Shown: positions 1 to 11,756, counted from the first letter of the stretch. The stretch: 64,000 nt of DNA from Symmetrospora coprosmae (GCA_008802785.1 VUYT01000031.1:124001-188000), one strand, 5' to 3'. Program-made: numbers and translations. Notes: a model not told the origin generated them from the letters alone.

Positions 1-1
1 A

Positions 2-572
2 TTCGCTCTCGCCATGAATTCGCTGCCGTTCCTAGCCTCCATTCCACTGCTTGTGGCAGATCAGCGACACTTCGGCCTGGCCTTCGGGCTCTGGTACACC
101 TACGAGAATTGCGGGCAAGTGATGACGGACGTTATCGCAGGCGCCATACAGGACGCGACGGCAGGCGCAAGGTGAGCTGGGTGTGTGTGCAAGATCAGCG
201 AGACAAGGCTGACCGCCTTGTGTGTCATCATCAAAGCTACGTCAACGTCTTCTACTTCTTCATCGCTGTAAAGGTGAGCAGTCTCTCGAGCAGCATGTGC
301 GGTACGCATGTCAGACTGACTTGCTTCACTGGCCGCAGTCCCTTGCCGTTCTGAACGGCCTCTTCTACGACGTTCTAGACCGCCGCAAGCTTGGTGGTGT
401 CCTGCGAGTTTCTGAAGATCGACGTCTAGCGGAAGAGCAGCAGCGCACTTCACTAAGCGAATCACCATTGAAGCGGCCTCAGCGGTCATATACCGCTGTC
501 GGCTTGGCCTGGCTCGCAGTGTTGGTAGTCGTAGCCTGGGCGTTGTATCTTGTTTATGCGAGGCCATCATAA
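2..572 (+). CDS. MFS transporter, MFSD1-like (3' part only)
   Basis: Partial gene cut by the window edge; exons <2..171, 237..273, 339..572, joined in frame (phase 2, then phase 0). The visible part is the C-terminal end of a polytopic membrane transporter of the major facilitator superfamily. A run of small and aromatic residues with the motif RHFGLAFGLWYTYENCGQ resembles the second-half helices of MFSD1-like solute transporters (lysosome/vacuole lineage in animals). A final hydrophobic helix (about 18 residues beginning AVGLAWLAVLVVV) lies just before the stop, after a charged loop DRRKLGG. Substrate is unknown. The subfamily assignment rests on motif memory only and could be another MFS clade; that it is an MFS-type membrane protein is more secure. 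Confidence 0.6.
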
Positions 573-759
573 GAAACACTTCCGCTTGTGCTCCTCCGTG
601 CCGTCGGATCCACAGTGCTGTTGCATTGTCGCTACAGGGTAGATAGCGGGCGTCACAGCTCTGGACCGGGGCGCATCCCTTCGGTGTCAAACCTACACCC
701 GCAAGGCCGGTCCTGCAAAGAGTAACAGCAGGAGGCACCTCTAATGCAGCAGAGGCGTC

Positions 760-3700
760 ATGGACGGCGACGCTAGCAGGAAGGCCGTTGTAGGCGACCA
801 GTCGGAGCCCAGGCAAGGGGAGGAAGCAGCGGCAGTGACAGGGCAGTCCGCAGCTCACGACGGGCCGCCAAGCAAGCACGATGCAACGGCAGCAGAAGGA
901 GATGACGAGATGGAAGCTGTCGAGCTGAATGGAACTCCAGCTGTTGACGTCTCGTCGCATGCTGCTGCCGCCAATCCTGGCCAAGACACGACCCAGTTCA
1001 GCAGTCCACCCGGAGCGCCCCACGATAGCAGGGCGACAGCCACCGAGCCTGCGCCCGAGACGGGTAACACCATGCCGAGCAGTGCTCGCGAGGAGGAACC
1101 GGTGCTTGGTCATGTGAGCCTCCAGTCGAATGGGCATAGTTCGCCGAAGCGGCCGCGGCCAAGTCGCACGCAAGATGTCTGTGACGTACAAGGTGTCCTG
1201 CTGGACGCGCCTGAAAACGCAACAGCGTCCGGGGACCACCTTACACACCCCGTCCACCGAACCAGCCAATCAGCCACGAGCGGGGACGACGACGGGCCTG
1301 TCTCGCCCACGGTGGCATTTGGAGGTCAGTGGCAGCGAGCTGGCAGTGTCGCTCGTCAGGGCATCGTCTAAGATCGTCTCCATCTGCAGTGGTGCTTGTC
1401 GGATTCCACCACTCACTCGGGCCTGTTGTCGACTGCTCCTACCCGCCTTCGCTTAAGGATGATGACGACATCGTCAAGAACCTGCCGTTCCTTGCTCTGC
1501 CGGACGGAGCGCATCTTGTGAGGATGCACGCGCGGCTTCCCACGTTCGGCTCGATTGGCTAACAGTGATGTGTTTACCTAGCGCGACGAGGATTATAGCT
1601 GCTTCCACCTCTACCTTCCGTCATTCTCTCGACAGACCGTCTATGGCATCTCGTGCATTCGGCAACTTCGCTCGGATGAACTGCTCAACCGTACCCCAGA
1701 CATTACGCGTACTACAGTCCAAAAGGCAGTCGTGGTCCTTGCCAGCACGCCCGTCTTTGGACCGATCCGCGACAAGCTCGGCGTCATCACACGCGCTTTC
1801 TTCGCCCAGCGAGACTTCGAGAACACCGAGATCCTAGGCGATTTCTACACGAGTCTCCAGCATGCGCTCAAGGACGAAGATCAGACGAGCGAGGCGGCCA
1901 TCTACATGAGCATCAGTCTGCGGGAGTTCGTGCACCGCTTCCGGATGCAGACTCTTTCGCTGCTCAAACTGCTCCTGCTACAGCGAAAGGTCAGTGCGCA
2001 TCCATTCATGGCCGACAACTAGCTGAACTGTCGATGCGTGAACTCTCCGCAGGTAATGTTCTATGGCGTGCAAGTCGAGAGATTGGTCTCCTTCCAGTAT
2101 GCGCTCATCTCGCTAGTGCCCTGTGAGTGATGGCAATTCCGCTCCGGCCGGCATTACAGTACTTATATTCACCAGGAAGCAGTGCTCCTGATGCACCTGG
2201 AGGATGCGGCGTCGCCTTTGCTAGAAAGCCGGGCTTTCATCGCAAAGAAGCCCTCGTCACTGAAGACGAGTGATCGTCGGAGCCTGCTCAGCTTCATTGG
2301 TCTGCCATTGAACCTGTTCGGCATCGTGAGTGAAGGCTTATCCAACACCCGTCCAGGCCGGCGACTCTGACGCTTCTTCTGCGCAGGACTCGTTCTTCCA
2401 GCCCTACTTGCCTCTACAGCAGCTTGAAGTGCTGCAAACAGCCCACTCGTATCTTGTGGGAACCACTAATAGGTAGGCGCTATCTGCCTGAGACGTTCGT
2501 ATTGCGGTCCCACGGCTAATGACCAAATCTACTCAGCATCTTCCAGTCTCAGCGAGACTGCAAGATCGATGCGATAGTCAATGTACGTCCGTCCTTGGCT
2601 GATTCACAGATAGTCTGCCCACCTGATCATGTCTTCTCGGCCCTTCAGATTGACAACGCTACTATTGAGTATCGCGATACCCAACTCGCCTCTCTGGTAA
2701 CGCTCACAGCGGCTGATCGGAAATGGATGGACGATGTAAGCATATTCTGGTTCTCATTGCTGGAGTACTCAGCTGAAGCAGATCGCCGAACAGATTGTAA
2801 AGACTATCGACTCGTCCTGGAACGCCACGGATCCTGGACGACCGTCTGGGATGGGGTTCAAAGCGTCTGATGACTGGCTCAGGTTCAAATTCGAAGAGTA
2901 CGTATGCTCTACGCTCTCCGCCATCAAGTTCGTCGACTTCCTGAAGCAGTCGAATGACGCGAGAGTGCTAGTCAACACCACCGACCCGACTGGTCTCGCA
3001 AGCTTCAACGAGAGTTGGCTAGCTGCATTCCGCAAAACGCACGCCTTCGAGGTCTGGGACCGCAATACCGATCCTGTCATATTTGACCTCGTCGAGCCAC
3101 GGCATCCTTGCGAAGGTCAGGCGCACATTATCGAAGACGTCGGAATCCGTCTCGCGAACGGTCTTCACGATCTACACCTCGACGAGCGATTGGGCCCTGC
3201 CCAGGAGGCAATCAACAAGGGGCTGGCTACAGGCTCTGAGGGCGTTTGGAATTTCTACGCCTCAGTCAAGGCGGATCTAGCGAAACGTCAGGAGGAGTAT
3301 CGTCAGCGGAAAGTTCGCGAGGATAAGGAAACAGGAGGCAGCGGAGGCGATCGTCCCGATGCGAGCAGGGACCGGGCAAATGCCGACCAAGCTCGTGCCA
3401 TCGCCCAACCCGAACCAGCGGATGTCGCAGGCCAGGTCCTTGCGGGAGCTGCAGAAGTGGGAGGTCGAGCTGCGTCTCTCGCAAGTTCTTTTGGCTCGTT
3501 CCTGGGATCCAGACTGTCGAAACAGAAGTCGCAGTCATTTACCGAGTCTTCGGCTGCAGAGCCCGTCACGAGCGGCAAATCTTCGCTCGACTTTTCCAAT
3601 GCAGCCGACCTGGGCAGCGAGCCAGGCACGTCCAGGCCGCACGAGTCGCTAGGCCAGCCTGTGTCGAAAGCCAGCTCATTCTTCTCAAGTTGGCGGCAAA

Positions 3701-4065
3701 CGTCAGCTCCAACTATAGCTGCCGAAACGACCCCGGCCGATGCGGCGAAGGTCGTTTCTGGCGTGCAACCCTTATCTCCACCGCCTGGGCGGGCTTTCCC
3801 GGTCTCGGCAGGCCTCGGCAGCCTTTTTCGCCGAACAAGCGGCTCGAGCACAATTGCAGCGCCGCCTGTGCCAGTATCAGGGGTGGGAGGAGTGGCAGAC
3901 TCTGCTCAGCCTAGTCCTTCACACGACGGCACGACACTGGAAGACTACGAGGACGTCTCTGCGATCCTGCAGATCAGAAATCTTGACGAAGAACGTGAGC
4001 GGGCGACCGTCTTCCCTCCCACGCCAGCATCAAATCCGGAACACGTCGACTCGGCCGTCAGATAG
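760..4065 (+). CDS. AVL9: Late secretory pathway protein AVL9
   Basis: Nine exons: 760..1324, 1390..1517, 1582..1989, 2053..2122, 2180..2325, 2387..2472, 2537..2582, 2649..2735, 2782..4065; all junction phases agree and give 939 aa. An acidic, disordered N-terminus of about 188 residues precedes the AVL9 core: VVLVGFHHSLGPVVDCSYPP and LPFLALPDGAH, then the RDKLGVITRAFFAQRDF block, LLKLLLLQRKVMFYG, FFQPYLPLQQLEVLQ and DDWLRFKFEEYV, all signatures of the AVL9 family (a DENN-related fold). In yeast, Avl9 acts in Golgi-derived exocytic transport together with Apl2/Vps1-dependent routes. The C-terminal 300 residues are Ser/Ala-rich and probably disordered. Gene order with neighbours suggests no operon-like relation. 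Confidence in identity is high; the exact ATG and the last exon boundary are less certain. Confidence 0.9.
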
Positions 4066-4659
4066 CGGAAGTAATGCCCTCGTCATTCATATATGGATCA
4101 TGAAGACTAAATCCCATGCGATGGTCACCGGTCTTGTGTTCACCACCGCAGCACGCGGTGTGGCGGAAGTCATGATGTTGTCTGCACTATCGGCGAGAGG
4201 TCAGGTTGGAGAACTTCTGTCGAGCCCATGCAGAATGTATTTTGCAGAGCCACCGACTCTGTCGCCTGCGAGCGTGCGCGGTGGAGACTGTCAGCCGCGT
4301 CTTCTGCGTCCACTTTGGCGATACTGACTTCGGACCCGACCCGATCGTTTCGTCTTGACGCAGCCTCGACGAGATGTAGCGATGTAGGCCACATCAAAGG
4401 GTCTTCTGCAGTCTTGTCCGGCGGATGAGGGGGAGCATCGCCACCGGTGATTACGGAGGTCGCGAAGCAGCTGATTGATGCTGCACGAAGAAGAACGTTG
4501 GTACCCGCCACGACGTCCGACCGGTGCCCGAAGAGCACGATATGACCCTGCCCCAATGATCAGAATACCGACCAGATATAAGATGGCTGTCCTGGACCAG
4601 CTTTCTTGGATCTCGCTCTTCTCCGTCATTCTCACATTGCGAGGCCGCTCTAACGGACC
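4066..4659. other. Intergenic region upstream of the first trio gene
   Basis: No coding frame with family similarity was seen on either strand. The distal part holds the presumed promoter of the next gene. Segments around 4400-4490 resemble the region 6880-6990 upstream of the second paralogue (for example CTTGTCC.GCGG and GC.AAGCAGCTGAT), so the duplication probably included upstream DNA. Confidence 0.5.
4468..4486 (+). promoter_or_regulatory. Shared upstream box, copy A
   Basis: CAGCTGAT followed by a weaker match to the 19-nt box seen in copies B and C. It lies 192 nt before the ATG of the first trio gene. Conservation among paralogues suggests either a regulatory element or recent common ancestry; no factor can be named, although CAGCTG is an E-box core. 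Confidence 0.3.
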
Positions 4660-6441
4660 ATGGGGTTCATCCGTGATAGCGTTGTACTCGTGTACGCATT
4701 CGGAGCTGCAGTCGCCAGTGAGTTTGTCTCCGCCTGACGGCCCATGTGCGGCCACCTTCCTCGCTAAGCCTGCTCTACAGTTACCTCCATTGTGGTTGCC
4801 ATTTTCGCTACACTATATCTCGATACCTATCCAAACGACGCCAGGGATGAAGGGCAAAAGCAAGACGTGTACTACTCTGGTCAGTTCTGTTACTCACTCA
4901 CACGACGGTGCCCCCCGCAGCGAGCCCGCACTGACGCTCTCGCATATAGTCTTCTACCTCAGGTGAGCGTGCTACTTTGGCTTGCCTTTAGGAGGACTGC
5001 GCTGCTGATAAGTGACCCGCCATTACTCCGGTTACGCAGAATCCTCGCGATCATGACCGCCATCTTCCTTACGTGCTACATGGCATGGATGTACGCAGAC
5101 TCCAGACACCGAGTTAACGGCAAGAAGAACCGCAAGCTATTCGCTCTCAACAAATTACGCTTGTATCAGATGCAGCTTACCATTGGAGAGAAGAGCGCTG
5201 GACATCGGAAAAAGCTCCTTACCGGATTCTTGGTCCTTTTCATTCTATGGCTTCCGCCCGCATTGATGTACGGCGGCCCGTATTCATCACTTGGAGAAGG
5301 GCGCAAGTGAGCTGACTATAACGAACTCGGCACTGCAGAATGTGTTTCCAAGGCTGGCTGGTGGGCAGACATTGTCACAAACATGCTGGATACCTGGCTC
5401 ACGTGAGACTCGTGCGCTGACGGTCCTGCGAGCTTGTAGTACAAATGGAAGAAACCCGACAAAGCGGCCACCCTGCTTCATATCTGCTCTGCTAACAGCA
5501 ACAGGTCATCCACATGCGCTCGGTTATATGAAACGGGCGTCACCGCTCTTGTGGAGAGCCTCTTCATCTTCTTCGCTGCTTTGATCATGTTCATCTCGGG
5601 CAGATCCAGCGGTGCGTCTTTTGGTGCTTCGTTCAGCTGACTGCATTCAGCACTGACGCGAGACCACCCGCTTTCAGATGTCGAAGCCGACGTGGAGCGG
5701 CAGAAGCTGCTGGATGCCCGCGATGACTTCAGAAAGAAGTGGGAAGCTGCCAATGGCCAAGTCGGCGGTCTACAGAGCGACATTGCCGCAGCCAAGTTGG
5801 CGGCGGAGCAAGCAAGCAACCGCGAGAAGCAGTTGGGCGGCGTCCTCCAAAAACAGACTGACCTCGCGCAGCAGCGTGCGAGCGCTATCAAGCAGCACGA
5901 GGCTAATCTTGCTGCTGCGACCAAGGCTTTAGGCGAGGCACGCGACAGGAGAGCCGCCGAGGAGGCCCGTGCACGACTATTTGGAGGAGGGAGAGGTCGT
6001 TATAGCGGTGGGGCCAGGGGCCGCTACGGAGGGCCTGGAGGAGGCGCAAGCGAAGATAGCAGCGGAGCTTCCAGCTCTGGTGACAGCGGGGACGATCGAC
6101 GTCGGTATTACAACCGGCCACGGCCAGCACCTCGGCGCCCGGAAGCACGCCACCAGGCTCGAACGCCTTCTCCCAGGCGGCCTGAACCTCGACGAAGAAG
6201 AGAGTACGAAGCGCCGCGCCCGCGCCAGCGGTCACCTAGCCCGTACTTCACTGGACCACCCCGGAGATACCGGTCTCCTTCTCCATCATATCCGCCGATC
6301 ATCCGTACCGCCCGCGATACCTACGACTTCGTCGGATATTCTGACCGCGGATATGCCGTCTATAGAGGTCGACGGTACGACTACAACGTCGAGTCGAACG
6401 GTACAGACTTGATTTTCTACGCCGGCCGGGTGTTTGCTTGA
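4660..6441 (+). CDS. Tandem trio protein A: four-TM, coiled coil, Arg/Gly-rich tail
   Basis: Seven exons: 4660..4717, 4781..4879, 4950..4962 (13 nt), 5040..5267, 5339..5360 (22 nt), 5440..5611, 5678..6441; 451 aa. The family is not recognised. Residues about 8-38 form a hydrophobic stretch after MGFIRDSVV; a second TM (about 55-77) contains AIFLTCYMAWMYADSRHR, a third (about 117-140) contains FILWLPPALI, and a fourth (about 175-195) contains LFIFFAALIMFISGRSS. A basic KNRKLFALNKLR loop separates TM2 and TM3. Residues about 198-285 are heptad-rich (coiled coil) and the tail is Arg/Gly/Pro/Ser-rich, ending in a Tyr-rich segment with YDFVGYS. The last exon is the variable part between paralogues. 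It may be a membrane-anchored scaffold, but no function is claimed. Splice sites are supported by exact agreement with two downstream copies. Confidence 0.85.
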
Positions 6442-7155
6442 CAAGAACCCAATCCTCGTGCTCTGAAGCTATGAGGGCTACCAGCGGCACTCAGGAGTGG
6501 CTTGGACACCACAAGGCTACAAGAGCGCGAAGGGCTATCACTGGAAATGTTCATCTATGTCAGAGGGCAGAACTCCACAGTCCCCGCCTCGCTGCAGCGT
6601 CAGCTCCAGGAAGGTGCGCTGCCCTTACTCTTGCGGCAGATGAAGAGATCCTGCAACTGTCGAACGGAGGCGACTTCACACTGCATCAATAGAGGTGCGG
6701 CTCACCTGTCATCTGTCTTCTGGCTGCCTCGTGGCTTGGCTGCACAGATGACGGTTGACGCTTGACGCTGCTTCCGATCGTCGCCTTTTGCAGTGACTCT
6801 TGTACGAAACGATGCAACCAGTCACGACTTAGCGCCTGAGCCTGTCTTGGGGAACATCTCATGCCGACCACAGCCCATGCGCCATCTACAGCCTTGTCCA
6901 GCGGTCCAATCGACCGGCGGTAGCACCGCCACCACCGCCTCGAGTCCTCGAGTCTGAGATTCGCAAAGCAGCTGATCCATGCAAGACGAGGACTGAAATC
7001 TGTGCCGTCAGACAACGATCAGCATCAGTGTGTTACAAGGACTCTCAGCGTCGGGACCTGGGGACGCGAGATCTTCAAGCACCCAGCGCCCCTCGACTGC
7101 CCTTGGATTCCGCCAGCTCTCGATACCTTTGCAACGCAGCACCCACAACCTCAAG
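6442..7155. other. Intergenic region between trio genes A and B
   Basis: No supported gene. Open frames here (for example 6438..6692 and the minus-strand frame 6686..7015) show no family features and differ from the corresponding spacers at the other two copies. The last 200 nt carry the shared upstream box. Confidence 0.5.
6969..6987 (+). promoter_or_regulatory. Shared upstream box, copy B
   Basis: CAGCTGATCCATGCAAGAC, 187 nt before the ATG of trio gene B. It differs from copy C at two of 19 positions. Confidence 0.35.
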
Positions 7156-8991
7156 ATGGGAGTGATACGCGACAGCGTCATACTGGTGTATGCTTTCGGA
7201 GCTGCAGTCGCCAGTATGTCGGCGCTCTCTGCGTAGCGGCCAGATCTCCCACCGCTGACCCCGTTACGCAGTCACGTCCATCATAGTCACTGCTTTCGCA
7301 ACACGGTATCTCGACACGTACCCCAATGACACGAAAGACGAGGGACAAAGGCAGGATGTCTATTACTCCGGTGCGCCTCCTTACTTGAGATTGTCGCCAC
7401 AGCTAGCGGTCCAGACTCACCGATTCCGTTCACCCACAGTGTTCTACGTCAGGTGCGATGCCCCGCAGCGATCCTGTGCTCTCTTCTGTAGACGTCACGA
7501 GCTGATGTCTCGAGCATTACACCGTCTCTACTGCTGTAGAATCCTGGCCATCGTGACGACCATCTTTCTCACATGCTATATGGCATGGATGTACGCGGAC
7601 TCGAGGCATCGAGTTAACGACAAGAAGAATCGCAAGTTGTTCGCCCTCAACAAACTACGCTTGTACCAGATGCAGCTTGCCATTGGAGCAAAAAGCGCTG
7701 CACATCGGAAGAAGCTCCTCATCGCCTTCTCCGTTCTCTTCATCATGTGGCTGCCACCAGCGTTAATGTGAGCTGGCTGGACATATCACAACTTGAATAT
7801 GGACATTGGCTGATCTCGACCGCCTCACCTCTCAGCATGTGTTTTCAAGGCTGGCTAGTAAGTATGGGCTGCCCTCCTATTGCCGACATTGAACGAGGCT
7901 TAACAACGCCTATACGCGCATCCTGCAGTACCAGTGGAAGAAACCTGACAAGGCGGCTACTCTGCTTCATGTCTGCTCAGCCAAGACCGACAGATCGTCC
8001 ACATGCGCCCGGCTGTACGAAACGGGCGTCACCGCTCTCGTTGAGAACCTCTTCATATTCTTCGCTGCCTTAATACTCTTCATCTCGGGGAGATCCAGCG
8101 GTGGGTCGATTCCTCGGCACACTGTATATTGCGTCACACTACAGCTTACATCTTCATGCCTCTAACGCAGGCGTTGAGTACGATCTCGAGCGTCAAAAGC
8201 TGCTCGACGCTCAGGAGGATTTCAGGCGGAGATGGCAGGATGCCAATGATCGCGTAGGGGCGCTACAGAACGAGGTCACCGCAGCTCAACAGGCGCAGCA
8301 GGCCGAAGCTGCTCGAATCGGCACCCTCGAAGCTGACTTAGGCAAGGCTAACAAAACGGCGAACGACCGTGCGAAGGAGGTCAAAACGCGCGAGGCCGAT
8401 CTGGAGACCGCGAACAAGGCTCTAGCGCAAGAACGCGACCGGCGGGCTGCCGAAGAAGCACGAGCACAACTGTCCGGAGGAGCCCGCGCGTATGGCCCAG
8501 GCGGTCACGATGCGCGAGGAAGCCGTCGCGATCGAGGGAGGGCGTTTGATGGCGGCAGAAGTATCAGCAGCAACGGTAATAGACGTTGGAGCTCCGGCGG
8601 CAGCTCTGCAGCAGGCGGCAGAGGGTACAATAGGCCACCACCATACCCTCGGCGACCTGATCAGCGCTACCATTCACAAACGGCTGGGCGATATCCCGCC
8701 CCCGGCAAAAGACATTACGCTCCTCCTCGTCGTGCTCGCCCCTGGCAACGACGCCCAGAGAGGCAACATCCCTTCTCACCGGACTATCGTTACAGGCCGC
8801 CTCCTCCATCACGGCAGAGTTACGCCTCGTCTGCTCCGTCAATGGTCAGCAGAGGTGGCGGTGCTTACGACTTTGTCGGGTATTCGTCGAGCGGCGTCTA
8901 TTCGGTCTATGAGCACAGGCCTAGCCGCCTCCGCTACGTATTACATAGGGGAGAGCTGGTTCCCTATCGAGGCAGCTTGTATTCGACGTGA
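7156..8991 (+). CDS. Tandem trio protein B: four-TM, coiled coil, Arg/Ser-rich tail
   Basis: Seven exons: 7156..7213, 7272..7370, 7440..7452 (13 nt), 7540..7767, 7836..7857 (22 nt), 7929..8100, 8171..8991; 470 aa. The first six exon lengths (58, 99, 13, 228, 22, 172) are identical to those of genes A and C. The protein starts MGVIRDSVILVYAFGAAVAS and keeps the same four hydrophobic segments, the MAWMYADSRHRV and WKKPDKAATLL motifs and a Cys-containing loop before LYETGVTALV. Residues about 198-295 are a long Glu/Lys/Ala coiled coil; the tail is rich in Arg, Ser, Pro and Tyr and ends near YDFVGYSSSGVYSVY. Copies A and B are the closer pair in the membrane domain. Membrane location is inferred from hydrophobicity; function is unknown. 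Confidence 0.87.
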
Positions 8992-9680
8992 TGAAGACAG
9001 AAGATCGCCCTCGCGTAATGGAAAGGGAAGAGACACCAGCCCTGATCCTACCCGCCAGACGTAGACGCAAGCCACCAGATGCGCTGCTCGATCTCAACGC
9101 AGGCACAGTTCGAAGCTTGGAACTTGGCCGAGCAACAATAGTCCTACTGACCATCCCAGCTTTTTGCCAGCCTGCGTCTACTCAGCAGCCTTGCGGCAGC
9201 GGAGCCCACAAGCGAGGATACACCGCCCACCTCTGACACCTCACCGAGAACTTAAGCACCCAAGCATCTGCTTTCCAGTCACGATTACGGCGGACTTCCG
9301 TCTGGAGACCAGCCTGGATCGATGCTGTTGGCACGGCACCGCTTTCACCTAGCTTGCAATCGCATGCAGGGCCGGCTGCCTGGAATCGATCTGCAGCGAC
9401 AATTATACGGTATGCTACGCTGAAGAAGGGCACCGATCGCACGTACGCCAGCAGCACCCAGACGAGCTGATCATGCGCCTCGAGCATGGTCGCAATTTCC
9501 CACGATCCAGCTGATCCGCGCAAGACAATCGTCCTTGGGACACACCGTGTCACGTTGGACGTGCGGAAGCGTCGTCTCTCTGGTCATCTCCTGATCTCAA
9601 GTGCAGTACGCTCGTTCTATACGCCTGCGCATCGATAACCTCTTGGATCCTGCCGAATCACCCGAAGTTGAGCGAGAAAG
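8992..9680. other. Intergenic region between trio genes B and C
   Basis: No supported gene on either strand. The 19-nt upstream box shared with copy B lies near the downstream end; the rest shows no repeat or RNA feature I can support. Confidence 0.5.
9508..9526 (+). promoter_or_regulatory. Shared upstream box, copy C
   Basis: CAGCTGATCCGCGCAAGAC, 173 nt before the ATG of trio gene C, matching copy B at 17 of 19 positions. Confidence 0.35.
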
Positions 9681-11417
9681 ATGGGCGTCATCCGAGACAG
9701 TGTCATACTAGTCTACGGCTTCAGTACCGCGGTAGCAAGTGAGTCTCGCTTGTTATCGCTCCCACTGAAGGCACCTGTCGCTTATGGTTGTGCTTGGCTC
9801 GCTGCAAGTCACGTCCATCGTTGTGGCGGTTTTCTCCACGCGCTACCTCGATACGTATCCCAACGATACAAGGGACGACGGGCAGAAGCAGGATGTCTAC
9901 TATTCCGGTACGCTCCGTTGACGGGCCTGCTGATCTAATGTCACCAGACTAACCCACTTTCGCCCACTATATGGACAGTCTTCTACATCAGGTAGGTTTC
10001 CTGACAAACCAAAAAGCACAATAGCCAATGAAACACGTTGAACCAGCAAACCTTGGACGCTAACAACCTGCACATCCCTGCTTGGCAGAGTCCTGTCCAT
10101 TATTACTGCCATTTTCCTCACCTGCTACATCGCATGGATGTATGCAGATTCGAGACACCGAGTTGATGATCAGAAGAACCGCAAGCTCTTCGCCTTCAAC
10201 AAGCTGCGCATGCACCAACTGGCGCTTGCCGTCGGCGAGAAGAGCGCTGGACACCGAAAGAAGCTGCTCATTGGCTTCTCGATCCTCTTCGTCCTGTGGC
10301 TTCCTCCAGCTCTGATGTGAGTGGGGGCGGTGGTCTCCGCAAGAACAGCAAACATACGAACTGACCACGATCCGTCAATCACATTAGCATGTGTTTCGAA
10401 GGATGGCTGGTAAGCATGCGGGGACCTGTCCGCTCTGCCGTGGACAATGTGGAATGGATGGCCGCTTACAATGACTTGGCTTTCCACCCCGCAGCACAAG
10501 TGGAAGAAGCCCGACAAGTCTGCAACACTGCTCGATGTCTGTACTGTAGGCAAGGCCCGGTCCTCAACTTGTGACCGTCTGTACGAAACGGGCGTGACCG
10601 CGCTAGCGCAGACCCTGTTCATCTTCATGGCTGCACTTACGATGTTCATCGCGAACAGGTCGAGCGGTGAGTTGACGAATAGACCCTCGCGGACGGCTCG
10701 CGATGGGGACGCTGACGGGAAACATATGCAAGCGCAGGTGTGGAGTATGACGTCGAACGGCAGAAAATCGTGGATGAGCGCGAAGCAATCAAGAAAGAGT
10801 TTGAGAAAGCCAATACCGAAGCGGCGAAGGAGCAAGCGGGTTTGAAGGGGGAGGTTGAAAAGGCGCAGGCGGCCGCGGCAGCAACTGCGACAGCCTTGGC
10901 TCAAGAGCGTGATAGACGGGCCGCCCTGGAAGCACGAGCGCGACTAGACAGAAGAAGTGGAGGTCGACGCGAAAATGGAGGTGGCAGAAACGGCAGACGA
11001 TGGGGAGGGTGGTACGGTCATCAAGGGTCCTCATCGGACGGAGGATCCAGTTCAAGCGGAAGTGGTAGTGGGAGTGGACTTTGGGGAGGTAGCGAAGCGT
11101 CAGGGAGTTCGTCTGCCCTACCATATCGCAGGCCTCAACAAGCACACTGGCGCCCACCAAACGCCCGAAGGGGTGGGTTTCGGCATCCAAGATACAGAGA
11201 CTTACCCCCGTTTCTACCTCCGCGACCCCGACACCGACCCATACCAGCAGGAGTAAGGCCGATCATCGAAACACAGTACGATATCTTTCGATGGGTCGGC
11301 AACACTTCCCCGAGCATGGCTGGTCACAATGTCTACCGCGGAGACTGGTCTCGCGAATTGCGAGCCTACCGGCATAGGTACGGCGCATGGTACCCGTGGC
11401 ATGGCCTTTACTACTAA
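9681..11417 (+). CDS. Tandem trio protein C: four-TM, coiled coil, Gly/Ser-rich tail
   Basis: Seven exons: 9681..9738, 9809..9907, 9979..9991 (13 nt), 10089..10316, 10388..10409 (22 nt), 10495..10666, 10738..11417; 423 aa. Exon lengths one to six equal those of A and B. Starts MGVIRDSVILVYGFSTAVAS. The membrane domain is conserved (FLTCYIAWMYADSRHR, LFVLWLPPALI, HKWKKPDKSATLL), while the coiled-coil part is shorter and the tail has its own Gly/Ser-rich block followed by a Pro/Arg-rich stretch and a Trp/Tyr-rich end. It is the most diverged copy, which suggests two successive duplications. Not recognised as a named family. A role at an internal membrane, with the coiled coil and tail facing the cytosol, is only a topology guess. 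Confidence 0.87.
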
Positions 11418-11756
11418 GGAGAGCCCTGCTAGCTTGCTTTGTGACAAGGCAGAGTATGAGCGTGACGAAGTAGCGCTGGCGACGTTCATCTTTTGCGCAG
11501 AGTGGAGGCAGGCACTGTGCCACCACGACCATCGGCGGAGTTGGGGCGTGAAGCGCTGCCCGCAACCCTAGGGCCGGGTCGTCGTATTCTTGCAATGATG
11601 GTACGCGTTCGTAGACCTTTGAATGTGCGGGCATGCCTGGGGGATCGGCCGTTTCAAGACGGCTCTGGCCGTCAAAGGATCTTGCCGTGCTCGCTCGTCT
11701 CTCCAGCGCCTCTGTTCGTGACTGCCCAACAACAACTGGCTCAAGTCTCGGAGACC
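11418..11756. other. Intergenic region before LSM2
   Basis: No supported coding or RNA feature in these 339 nt; presumed terminator of the trio and LSM2 promoter. Confidence 0.4.

Noticed and set aside
100-1269. 389-codon minus-strand frame opposite AVL9 exon 1
   Set aside because: No family features; lies over the verified AVL9 start exon and is a by-product of GC-rich codon use.
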